Part shown: piece by piece, positions 38,201 to 49,490 of the stretch
How the letters are laid out: each line of letters opens with the position of its first letter
Numbering within the stretch: the first letter of the stretch is position 1
Assembly (NCBI RefSeq): GCF_025698545.1
Contig: NC_068569.1
Location: forward strand, 22,072,001 to 22,136,000
Direction of reading: 5' to 3'
DNA length: 64,000 bases
Source of the DNA: Gossypium raimondii
Taxonomy: Eukaryota > Streptophyta > Magnoliopsida > Malvales > Malvaceae
Notes under the pieces: generated by a model
Databases searched by the model: none
What the model saw: the letters and a program-made list of their open reading frames with translations, nothing else
Told to the model about the DNA's origin: nothing
Translations under genes and position numbers: made by a program

Positions 38201-38702
38201 GATTGGTTTAGCATGAATTAGATACTTAATGGCATATTCTTGCACCACACGGGCTGGCATACGACCATGTGTCACACACGAGCTGACAACACACTCATGT
38301 GAGTACTGTAGACTTGGTAACTTTTGTTCCATACTGCCTTAGTTAGTTACACGGCCCAATTGCACGACCATGTGACTTTTGGTAGAATTGGTGTTTTACC
38401 CACGTGGTCACATTGAGTTACACGGTCTAGGCACACGGTTGTGTTACCCCTGTTTTACACTTGCCATTCTTTTTTGTAAAAATTTCAAAATAGTCCCCTT
38501 TTGATTTCGGATCAACTCTAGAGATTTCGTAAGCTCAATTTTGACTTGTTTTTATTTGTAAAGCATGATTTGTGTGTATGTATGAGATTCTTAAACGTTT
38601 AAATTGATATTTTGATTTAAGATTTGCATGCAACTATTTCGTCGTTTGTTGTAGCATCATATAACTCGGGTCTGACAATTAGAATGGGTATAGGGTGTTA
38701 CA
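35237..38702 (+). mobile_element. Solo LTR, 3.47 kb
   Basis: The element begins TGTAACAATTTG and ends GGGTGTTACA, so its ends are TGTAAC/GTTACA inverted repeats. It is flanked by identical ATATA pentamers (35232-35236 and 38703-38707), as expected of a 5-bp target duplication, although the site is itself TA-rich. There is no gag, pol, primer-binding site or polypurine tract inside. Near the right end are the CACACGGGCTGG and ACACGGCCCAATTGC type motifs I associate with large LTRs of Malvaceae. Orientation is taken from its resemblance to those LTRs. Confidence 0.75.
37926..38153. repeat. 114-bp perfect-length tandem duplication inside the LTR
   Basis: Bases 37926-38039 and 38040-38153 are direct adjacent copies of 114 bases. 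I see only one difference (TATGGTT against TATAGTT). The near-identity marks a recent duplication. Confidence 0.9.
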
Positions 38703-38813
38703 ATATATTTTATACTTAAATATTTTATTTAAATTCTTTCAATATCGAGAAAACCTTTAGAGTTGATCGAGTAGTTCGATGTTTAAACAATCTAACTGTC
38801 TCATTTTACTAAA

Positions 38814-39365
38814 GGGTAAACTATGACATTAGTCACTAAATTATAGGTAAATTTTTGTTTTGATCACCTAACTAAAAAAAAAGTTACAATTTGATCACGG
38901 AACTATTCGAAAGTTTTCATCTAAATCACTAAACTATTTAAAAATATATATTTAAGTCATTGGACTATTTTTTTTAAAGTTCTGCCAGTGAGCTCTATGT
39001 GACGATTTGACAATCGATATAATGGATCAGTATCCATTGATAAGTAGAAGAGCATATGTTAGATCCAAATCAATCTAACGGTCAATGTTGAAGATCGACG
39101 AAAAAAACTGTTTGAAATTTAGTTCGCAGATTCGTGATTTTCAAAGTTGTTTCATGAAAAAAATTAAACTATAGAAAAAAAATGAAGGTTTTTGATTAGT
39201 ACATGCAGTGTGAGCAGAGAAAGTCATATAGTATCGACTTTAACAATTTAATGACTTAAATGAAAACTTTAAAAATATTTTAGTGACCAAATTGTTACTT
39301 CTTTTAATTAAATGATCAAAACAAAAACTTACCCATAATTTAAAAACTAATGGTTTAATTAAACT
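38814..39365. mobile_element. Nonautonomous long-TIR transposon (MULE-like)
   Basis: The left arm and the complement of the right arm align over roughly 140 bases, with shared blocks such as TTTTTGTTTTGATCA, ACAATTTG and AAGTTTTCAT. The flanking nonamers TTTACTAAA and TTCACTAAA match at 8 of 9 positions, which suits the 9-bp target duplication of Mutator-like elements. No transposase is present. A truncated relative lies at 17138, and a related left end at 57285. Confidence 0.75.
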
Positions 39366-39374
39366 TTCACTAAA

Positions 39375-40012
39375 TCAGGGGCCCATTGCAGAGACATTGG
39401 GTCCATTTTTGTCAATCAAAGAACTGGGGATTATTCCAGCGCCCAATTCAATGGGTGTACATTGTTACAATTGCATGAATTGAACAAAAATTTGATTCGA
39501 TTTTATCATCAGTAAAATGTGTTTATGGATGGATAGTAAAATCAGAAAGTCAACCATTGGGACGGATAGTAAAATCAACTCCAATAAAACATAACTATTA
39601 AAAACTTTATATTAAAATAAGTTAATTATATTTATATTTATAATGTATATTAAATAGTAATAAAAATAACTAATCAAAACCCATTAAGTAATAACAAAAG
39701 ACTTATGTTGAAATAAAATCCAAATTGACATCAAATTTCGAGTTCAATTCTTGCATATGAGATGATATTCTAGAAACCCTTTTAATACATCATATTTAAA
39801 AACAAAGGAATATATCCATGTCCAACACACCTAAGTTCGAGTAAGGAGTAACATAGTTGTACAACACTACACTTTACGCACTTTATAACTACTTGAAACA
39901 GATCTAAAATTGATTCAATATCCATAAAACTACATATTTCCAACTCATTCTGCTGAGTTTAGCTTTCTCTTGAGAACTAGCAATCTTACCTGTATCATTG
40001 CCCCGATAAACT
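39375..40012. other. 3' flank of the RING-DUF1232 gene
   Basis: No coding sequence is recognised. The right part should hold the 3' UTR of the minus-strand gene that ends at 40013. Confidence 0.55.
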
Positions 40013-42882
40013 TCAAGAACCTCCATGACGAGAGTATAGAACAGACCGATAGATGGTGGCAACATGGAGAAAACCGACAAGTGCTATAAGAAGATCATCC
40101 AAAAGGCCGACTACCCCCAAGATAGCTGTGATTTGACTCCAAGCATTTACAATATCAAGCAACGTTTGTTACCAAATGAATTTCTCAAGATAATTCAAGT
40201 GACATACCTTCAGGAATAATATCTATGGGGCTGAATACGTAGATGGCACTTAAGAACATCTGTGCACAAAGTAAATTGATAAAAGAGAATTAGTTTCCAT
40301 AAATGGCCGAGGCAATGAACTGAAACATAAGTAGAACAAATTGTTCATTTTCCTCTAAAAGATATAATTTAATGGCAACATAATGTTTATGTCGTAACAA
40401 ATTCAATTACAACCTTTTGATGCTTGAAAATCGCATTAGGCATAAATGAAGGCATTCAAGTGGTAGAGCTTGATCCAACTCGACCTTGTTTATTATACTG
40501 TGGTCAAGCTTAAGTCCAAATCTAGGCTCATTTAGAAAATTAAGCATTAGTACGAAGCTACCATATCGTTAAATAGTCTCCAATTACAGGTATTTGATAT
40601 AGGAGTATCAGAACACCCTGACTCCCTTCTCATTCAATATTTTAAATTTGCGGAGTCAGCTAAAAAGAATATAGAAATAGGATACAGAGACATGTAGAAA
40701 CTAAACATTCACAAATGCTCCATGGCCATGCTTACAAGCATAAAGCCACAGATTCTGCAATAAATCTAAGACATCTGGTAATTCAAGGGGAAAAAAAAAA
40801 AAACTAAAAACAAAAGGCTCCATAGAAATCAATAAAAAATATCATCATATGAAAGCACAAAAAAACAGAGAGAGAAAAAAAGAAGAGTAATTCTCCAATG
40901 AATGTAGATGTGATGAGGTAAACCAACTTAACTGCAAGATATATACGAGCTCTGATAACAAGAGGAAGAGTTCTTTGAGGATCTGTTATTTCTCGTAACA
41001 ATCTGCGAAGCAGAAAAGGAAGGTCTTGCAGTCTCTGCACACAATAAACCCGGAATCAGATATCAGATTAGAGTAGCTCTGCAGAAAAGTCAAAAACATT
41101 GGATGTCTTAACAACTGTCTACAAATTTTGCACTGATAGGTCAGTCCTAGGACAAATGAGTATGATGCATATAAATTATAAGCGCAAGAGAATGTTAACA
41201 CCAAGAAAGTTTGAGTGGCTAGGTTATGTACAGATTACTGGAAACAAACTTAAAGTTTAAACATGCAGATCTGATAAGTGAAACAAATAAGTTACACCAG
41301 AAGTTTTCATGACATTCCTTGCATAGGCCAGAAAGACCCATTCATCCAGTCCTCATTTTATGTTTATTTATGTTAGGGACTACCAGTTTGATCATCCTCG
41401 CAAGTTTACTTTAATTTTGAAAGTTAAGATTATTACTGTATACCACAGTGTTATCAATTATGAGCAATGTAGTCACATCTAGTTCTTACTTCAAGTCAAA
41501 ACAATAGTGACACTTTAAAAAAAAGGAAGAAAGAAATCCTTATTATCCAGAAATTTGATACCTTCTATTCCTTGATCAAGAGCATATTTGAATGAAATCA
41601 AATTAAAAGAAATAGTCAAAGATTTTTTAATCAATGTATACAATTAGCTTAGGACTCTAATTACAGAAGAGATGAGTAAACAGTTCTACACACTTGTAAG
41701 GACCTTGAGCAAGAAAGAAAGAAGATGGAAAAAGAAAAAGAGTGAATAACATTCTGTTAAGTAAATACACAAATTGGAATAAGGCTATGTCACAGAATAA
41801 AGCTTGTTAAGTTGCAAAGCAATTCAATAGAAGCAAACATGCACATACCTGAATGAGACCATTGGATTGTCCACCAAAGTAACGGTTGTATTTTTCAACC
41901 TTTTCCAGAATCTCAGCAACTGCTGGATTATGACGCTCCCTTAATGAGGCCTCACCAGGAACTAACAAAGTAATCTGACGCCGACACAGAGGGCATTTAC
42001 AAGTTTGAAATGGGGATCCATGTTGCCAAACAAGCATAATACAGTTACCTAAATAATAAAAGGGAAACAGGTATAAGTATTTCATCACAAAACAATGATT
42101 ACAAGATACAATCACGAAGTCCAAATTTAAGCAATCCTACAGTCCTAACAACATGGCTTAATTAATGTCATAACTACAGAAAATAAAGGCTTAAAAGCAA
42201 TGTTACTCCAACTCTTCATTCTTTTCGAAATACCCTTGTACAATGCATATCCAGACATGGGTATGGGGATATGATCTTCCAAAGATCCTCCGAACACATG
42301 GAAAAACTTAGAAATATTGAACATACACTTGTACTCAACACACTCGATTCTTAGTAACATAGCTTAAAAGTTTGTAACTCAAGTAAAAGGAAGGTTTATT
42401 ATGTATTGGAATTGATTTCATTGCGGATGGAGATTGAAAGAGTAGTTGGAAAGCAAAGGTTTATCATATATTGAAGCCATTTTAGGATCTGAGTCAGGGC
42501 AGCTGAATCCATCCCTACCTCACTAATTCGAAGAATTTTGACTATTTTCATCTCATTTCAATTGTCCATTTTGCCAACTAATTCAAGCAAATACCGAAGG
42601 AACTCTCTAATCCTACGAACCCTAATTTTAATTTGATTTTCTTAACTCTTGTTTAGCTTTTATCTGTCTCCTAACAGCATCAAATAAATGGCCATCAACA
42701 GTTTCAAAAAAAAAAAAACCATACACCTGGTGTAGATAAAATAAAATTCAAATTGAACATGTGAAAAAAAGGAAGGTGAAAAGAAAGGCACCGCAGAACC
42801 AATGAGAACAATTGGCTTGGCAAGGAACGTTAAAGTATCCATGGCAAATAGAGCAGCAGTCGTTGGGCGGAGGCCCCTCCAT
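40013..42882 (-). CDS. RING-HC E3 ligase with DUF1232 membrane domain
   Basis: Five exons, in transcript order: 42882-42792, 42048-41849, 41034-40933, 40259-40208 and 40125-40013. They join into 185 residues with consistent phases and GT-AG introns. The N-terminus is a C3HC4 RING: C10, C13, C25, H27, C30, C33, C49 and C52 (CCSICHGYF, CSHWFCGNC, CPLC). A linker follows (residues 60-110). The C-terminal part, 120-178, is DUF1232/YkvA: the SPIDIIPE hallmark at 141-148 and LGVVGLLDDLLIAL in a hydrophobic pair of helices, so membrane anchoring is likely. Arabidopsis has small RING proteins with this same domain pair. It should accept ubiquitin from an E2 through the RING; substrates are unknown. 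All eight zinc ligands are present, so it looks functional. Confidence 0.9.
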
Positions 42883-43074
42883 TGTCTTTGCCTCTCTCAA
42901 TTCTGAATTCTAAATTCTGATTCCTTAACATCATCAACTACTGGAACCGGGTTTGGTATAAAAACAAGCAATGGAGTCTCCGTAAAAATCTGGGCCGTAG
43001 CCGTACCATTCGCTGAGCCCAATCAATTTCTTAATCACCAAGTATTCGCTTACTTAATACATTTCTCTCGGCCC

Positions 43075-43686
43075 AATTTGATAAAAATGCTGATTTTTAA
43101 AAATGTTTAGGGTTTTGAGCTGATTTCTAATATATTTAGGAAAATAGGTCGATTATGTAGAGAGAAATAGAAAACACGCTGACTTTTTGATGCATGTACG
43201 TTTTTTCCCAAAGCGAGTTCGCCACCAACTGTAGCAGCACATTTTCTAAAATTTGTCCCTTTTTAATGCATTTACCCCATCGAACCCGGACAATTTGATA
43301 AAAATGTTAGTTTAAAAAAAAAAGTTTTAGACCAATTTCTGGGATATTTAGGGAAATAGGTCAATTTTAGAGAGATGCATTTTCACTAACGTTCAGTAAA
43401 AACACGTGCTTAATTTTTACTAACATGAGAATAAATGTGAATATGAGAGGAATCGAATCTGAGACTCAAAGATAAAAACACTAACATTTAACCATCTAAC
43501 CAAATGAAATAATGTGTCAAAAAATTAGAAAGCATGCATTGTAGGATGCGTTTTTACTAACGTTCAGTGCAAACGTATCTTCTCTCTCCAAAATCGACCT
43601 ATTTCCCTAACTATCTCAGAAATCGATCCAAAACTTTAATTTTTTTTTAAATCAACATTTTTATCAAATTCGGCCCACCATTTCTC
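43075..43686. repeat. Three-copy repeat with one inverted copy
   Basis: A unit of about 115-140 bases occurs at 43075-43190 and 43276-43400 in direct order, and at 43548-43686 inverted. Shared blocks are TTTGATAAAAATG, GGGAAATAGGTC and ACTAACGTTCAGT. The second and third copies can pair as a hairpin around a spacer of about 150 bases. Noncoding; probably part of a TIR element abundant in the genome. Confidence 0.75.
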
Positions 43687-45338
43687 TCTATATTAAGAAC
43701 AATTTTCCATTTCAAATAAAAAATAAAAAATCATTAAATTGCAGTACCTCTTGGCTACAAATTTTAAAAATTAAAGATAAATTAATATCATTAAATTTTA
43801 ATTGAGTTGTGTTACACCCAAGAAACAAATACTAGTAGAGATTTCGTTGCAACCTAAACCAATATCTAGCAGACAATAATCAACCAACTTTTAGTGTCTT
43901 TTTGGGAAAAATTGTAATAACCATGACCATCAAGTGAATATGCATATAAAATGTGTTTTAGATTTATATTTAATTGCATTTATCTAAAGGTGTTTATGGC
44001 GCGAATTTTGATTATATTTTTCATCAACACCTATTTTATTGTTTAGAAATAATAAAATATAAAATTAAATTTATATTAATTTTAAATAAAAAGTATTATT
44101 ATTTAAACAATAAAATAAGTCATTTAAATAGGCCGAGCCTAATAATTTTTTTTAAATTTGGACCTCGACTCTGACTCATAAACATTTTTACTTTTATCTT
44201 CATTAGAAAACTAAATTTATTAAATCTTTTAAATAAAAATTGTTAGAGATGAAATTTGATATTGATGTTAATTGGAATTTTAAAGGAGTTTTAACCATTT
44301 TTATTTCTTACCAATGAAAACAAAGGTGGTAATGTCAATGTAAGAAACAATGAAATCAAAAGTTTAAGAGATCAAAATTTCAATTTTTAATGGGTTGAAT
44401 TAATTAATTTGATAATTAAAATACCGAATTTCCCATAAATCCAACCCAAGACTTTTATATTCATCATTTTGGTTCAATTTTAGTGGTTAGATTTCAAAAC
44501 TCACAAAATCACTCATGTTTGGACAAAAAAATAGAGAGTAGTTTTTGGATTAAAAATAATAATATTGAAAAAGTTTGCTTTTATTTAAATATTCAATTTC
44601 AAATTTAACGAAACTCGGTATTGTTGTGGTTTTTTTTTTACTTTCCCCCAGTTGGAGAGTTATTTCTTCCTTATTTATAAAACATGATTTTTTTGGTGTG
44701 ACATGTTGGGGAGGTAACTAGATGCCATGCATATAATTCAGGACGACATGTACCCCTTTTAAGTTTGACACGTATCATAAACATGTCTTTCTAATAAGAT
44801 TCACACCCAGATATCATCATACGTGCTCACAAGGTGGTGAGCTGTGTTCGCATGTCTTCCTCGCGAGGGGCTGATATTTCACCTTATGATACACATTGAT
44901 ATCCCACTCGCGAGATCATGAATGTGCCAATTAGGGGTCGGAATCCGGGTCGCAAGGGTGTGCTGGCATGTTTTCCTCGTGAGAGACTGATACTTCACCT
45001 CGCCATGCACATTGATGTCCACCCTGCAATCTGGTTGTGAGATATTCTATAACATATATGATTACTATCCAACATTCAGACTAATATTTTCATTAACTAA
45101 TAAAACAATTTCAAAAGCAAAATCCAAAAATAAATATATCCAAATTTATGCTTCTTTGTAATTAAGTGATACTCCAAAAACAAGCACACAACAAAAGTAG
45201 TCACAGTTTTACATCATACGAACTTCACAAGAGTTGTCATTTCCTTATTTTATTTAACTTTCAATATATAATATAATATGATATAACATATTATATTATG
45301 GAAAACACCATTTTCCATATTTGTTTTCTCCAACTCCT
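43687..45338. other. Intergenic region between RING gene and AGL11 3' end
   Basis: AT-rich and without a recognisable gene. From about 44700 to 45060 a less AT-rich island holds a degenerate direct duplication (next entry). The last part is the AGL11 3' UTR and flank. Confidence 0.55.
44850..45055. repeat. Degenerate direct duplication, offset 116 bp
   Basis: CATGTCTTCCTCGCGAG (44851) and CATGTTTTCCTCGTGAG (44967) open two related blocks of about 75 bases. Each continues with a variant of CTGATATTTCACCT and of ACACATTGATATCCCAC. Base composition is richer in G and C than the surroundings. Origin unknown. Confidence 0.65.
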
Positions 45339-48300
45339 CTACCTGCAAGCAATGATCATTCTCATTAGTTCCATACAAAAAATTCAGAGTCAAAATAAAA
45401 TGCAAACCCCGGAATATGTGCTTGTTTATATTATATAAAATTTAACACATTCGTACGTAAGGAAAAAAAAAAGTACCCAAGATGGAGAATCTTCTTGTCA
45501 GAGGGATGGGAGTAAGCAGATGGATGCTCAATGACATTGGGGCTAAAGAAATTGCGAGAGGCTAAAGCTTGAATAGCATTAAGCTCAGGTCCAGTCACCA
45601 TGTTTGCCTGCTGAAGCCTCTCTATTTCTGCAATCTAAACGTTTTAATATAAAATAAATATCCAAAAGTGTAATTATTTCTTTTTCTTATCCAAACAAAC
45701 CCTTAATATAAGTTATTAAAACTTCGAAAATCGTCGAGTAATTATCATAGGCGAAGCATTATCTATCCTTACACAAAAAAGCACTATCAAGAAGAGTTCA
45801 AACCCCAAATTATGTATCTAGTCGTTAGCAATAGTAAATGAATGCATGTGTCTTTTGAGGTAATTATGAAGGAAGATACAACGTTGTGTGTTGTAATATA
45901 TTTACCTTGGTTCGGAGACAAACACTTTCATTTTCCAATTCGATTTCCTGTGAGATATAATATATAAATATAGCAAATTAAATTAAGTTATAATAAATGT
46001 CGTAAAAATTGGTAGAAAATTGGAAAAATATGTTAGAACAAATCACCCTTTTCTGCAAAAACTCTATTTCAGCTAGCAGCATTTCGTGCTGTTGCACCAA
46101 ACAGAAACAAATTAAAACATATAGGAGAAAAATGAAATATAAATGAATTAAAGAGAAAAAATAATGAAAGTAAAATAAAGTTACCTTCTTGGACCTGATC
46201 CTAGTAATTCCTCTTTCAAGCCTGTTTTCTACCTGCTTTAACTCTTTCACAGTTAAGGAACTCAAGGAATCTCCCATTAGGTGCCTTCAAACAAACACAA
46301 ATTAAAAAAAATCCAAGTTTTTTTTTAAAAATTTAAATTGAAATGTTAATTTGTGAAAGTAAAGTACCTGTTAGAATTCTGTAACATTTGAATCTGCTGT
46401 CTCAACTTGGCTGATTCTTGTTGATAATACTACATAGTACATACCCAGTTAATGAATCACTATACATATACACGTATATGTATCATTCTTTTCATGCAAA
46501 TCATGCTAACATATGATAGTATATATGATATACATGTATAAGAAATTTATATACACCTGAGCATTGATTTCAGTAACAGTGTTTGTGTTAGAAGTATCTG
46601 AGCAAGCCTTCTTGTACCTGTCTATTGTTGATCTTATGCTGCATCAAATAAAAAACAAAATTGTTAAAAAAGGGATGCATATATATATATTCGACTTTTT
46701 TTATTTTTGGGTCAATTCTAGAAGTAAATTTCATGTACAAATGAATCAAACACTTCCAATCCAATATGGACATCTACTCTTAGCTTAGGGGAAAAAAATC
46801 ACATACACTCTTAATAACATGGTATATATTCACACAATTTACATAATCCATGGAGGGCTCAATGTGGAAGGTTGGGTAGTCTCTAAAAACACACCTAACC
46901 AATGCCAACCATGCCTTAATGTGTTGCAGTTGCACTTGAACTTGCACATGCATCACATGTATATTATATATATAGCATGTCATACCCTAATTACTCTTTC
47001 CTTGGAGAGGCTTTAGATTTTACCTTTTCTATATATTATATATATTGACCTCACGCATGTATAGTTCAAAGACCCTACACGTATACAACTTCATCGGAGA
47101 CTGTCAATTGCTTGGGTTAGACGACCAAAAAACTGGACTATATATTATTCTATTAAAAATTCAACCTAAAGTTAATTGATGATATATGAAATACCAAATT
47201 AACCTTAATATAACATCATAAACAATCCAATATACTAAACAAAAATTGGAATATGATAACACCATTTGACACTGACAATTCCAATCTATTTATGAAAACC
47301 ACTTAATCTCACACGTGGACAACTTGGGGTTGGATAAGAAGGATATGTTAAACACCACTTGGCATTGCCAATCCCAATCTACTATGAAAACCAATGATCG
47401 TTTTAGTTTAATGTTCCATCTTTCAAATCCACCATTGACGACCTAGCAAGCTAGCTCGTCGTATGAAAACCCCCATCAATTGCAAGCGTTGGATCATGAA
47501 GGGTTAAAAGTCACACTTAAAATATATATTCATGCATGAATTCTCTAAGATATATATTCACACTTAAGATTATGGTTGTATTTTCATCATAAAAATAAAT
47601 TAAGCCTAATACTTTAAGCCTTTGTTTTCGAAATATTTTAACCTAAAATATATGTCATCTTTAAACTCCAATAAATAAGTATAAAATATTGTGAAGCAAC
47701 AAGAATGAAATATCACAAAGATAGCAACATGTTAGAATGGACCGTAATGCTTTTCTTTTCTTTTTTCATTCAACATAAACAAGTAAACAAAAACATTCCC
47801 AGACCAATGATTTTAAAAATGGGCATGCATGAAGAGTAAAAGATATCTGAGAATCTTAAAAGAAATAGTACAATGAAAGGCTCTTTTTGTTTTAATAAAT
47901 CAAATTTATAGTATTTGAAATTGAAAAGGTGAGCATAATATATTCTTGAAATCAGAACAATAATTTATTTTACTTCAAAAATAGTTTAGAATCTTCAGAA
48001 GAAGAAGAAAAGATATTAAATAAATGATTTGATGAAGAAGATTACGTTGACCAATGTCCAAAATGAATGGAAATGTAATGGTTTTATAACTGTAGACAAA
48101 CTGAAGTAGTACTCATAATCTTTAACCCATATTAGGAAAATAGCTTCTGACAACCCCTCAAATACCCAAAATTCTCACCCACTTTAACTTAACATTTGCC
48201 TGACTTTCTTCTTTCAGCTCTCGAAACAAAGCTTTTGTTTCATATGAAAAGTTGTTTCAAATCATGTGATTGACATTACACACACACATATATGAATGGC

Positions 48301-48567
48301 GTGAAAGAAAAACCCAGAAATTCAACCCGAATAATGAAAACAATATGAAATATATAGCATGAAGAGATGTAAATATATATATTACTTGTTGTTGGAGTAC
48401 TCATACAGACGGCCTCGACTGGAGAAGACAATGAGAGCAACTTCAGCATCACACAGGACTGACAGTTCGTAAGCTTTCTTCAGCAGGCCATTCCTGCGTT
48501 TGCAAAAGGTAACCTGACGATTTGTTGTGTTTTCGATCCTCTTTATCTCTATTTTTCCTCTTCCCAT
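45339..48567 (-). CDS. AGL11: AGL11/SEEDSTICK-type MADS-box transcription factor
   Basis: Eight coding exons, in transcript order: 48567-48386, 46638-46557, 46429-46368, 46284-46185, 46088-46047, 45947-45906, 45634-45477 and 45342-45339. They give 223 residues. MADS domain 1-60 ([20 protein letters not shown]), I region 61-88, K domain about 89-170 ([40 protein letters not shown]) and a C-terminus with AG motifs ending KKILHLG. The absence of an N-terminal extension, the [17 protein letters not shown] junction and the DKKILHLG end point to the D-lineage (STK) rather than AGAMOUS or SHATTERPROOF. By family knowledge it specifies ovule identity, seed abscission and seed coat, acting as tetramers with SEPALLATA proteins on CArG boxes. 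The first coding intron is 1.75 kb. The last coding exon adds only G and the stop TAG. Confidence 0.95.
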
Positions 48568-49490
48568 TCTCTTTGATCACTTGTACCTGTAAATACTACC
48601 CGATCTGCCTGTTTAGAATAATATTTACCTTTTTGGAAATAGATGATAAGTATGAATCAATGAAAATCTGAGAAAAAAAAATGGTGTTTAGATGAAGGAA
48701 ATTGAGAGTATAAGAAGTAGATCCATTTGTTTTGAGACGTAAATAGAAATAATAAAGACTGAAAAAAAAAAGAAAAAACTTTTGGGTATGGAGGAAAAGT
48801 TAGCCATTCCTATTCCCATACCCTAGCTTCAATTCCAAGAAACTTACAAATCTAAAGGCCTAGTAAAATGAAAACAAAGACTTTTGGGTTTTTAATTTAT
48901 TTCATGGATGTAATATTACTTTTATGGTTGCATATTATTACTCCAAAAAAAAAAAAAGAGCTTAAGTTGAAGGGATTTTTGGAAAGATCTGAAACACAAG
49001 TAGGGATGAGTATTCATGAAATATGGAGAAAACCCATCATGTATTTTTGTATGATTATGGTGAAGAAAAAAAGCAAGAAGGGAAAGAAATGGAACAGAAC
49101 AGATCTTCATCGTGCAAAGAAGTAGAAGGTTCTGACAACACAGATCTAAGAAGATGAGAAAAAAAGAAAGAAAGCATGCATTTAGGTAAAGAAATAAGAG
49201 TTAAAAAAAGTAAGTATATACATATTTAACAAGATCTAACTGAGACCAATTGTTTTTGTTTTTCTTCATTAAAAGAAGATGATGAAAAGAAAAGAAACGA
49301 AAACCCTCAAACCTGAGGTATTTTGGTAAGAGTTCCGGCCAATTCAGCTTTCGGAAAATCACGAATCCCAAAGAAAGCAAAGTGTTTTGAGAGTATATAT
49401 TTAATAACTTTCCTCCGAGGAGGGTAGGCCTAAGCTTATAGGTGATATTATAGGGAGGGAGCTTAGAGAGATGGGGTGGGAGACTCACTC
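48568..49490 (-). promoter_or_regulatory. AGL11 5' leader with probable intron and GAGA-type motifs
   Basis: An acceptor TTTACAG at 48587-48593 opens the 19-base UTR before the ATG. A plausible donor (CTCAG before GTTTGAGG) lies at 49312, which would make a leader intron of about 730 bases. This is inferred. Inside it the plus strand is purine-rich and matches RGARAGRRA, the site class bound by BASIC PENTACYSTEINE proteins, at 49081-49089 and 49165-49173. BPC1 is known to regulate Arabidopsis STK through such sites. Confidence 0.5.

Noticed and set aside
44630..45060. A possible tRNA or small RNA gene in the GC-richer island
   Set aside because: I found no A/B box pair or cloverleaf; the island is a degenerate direct duplication.
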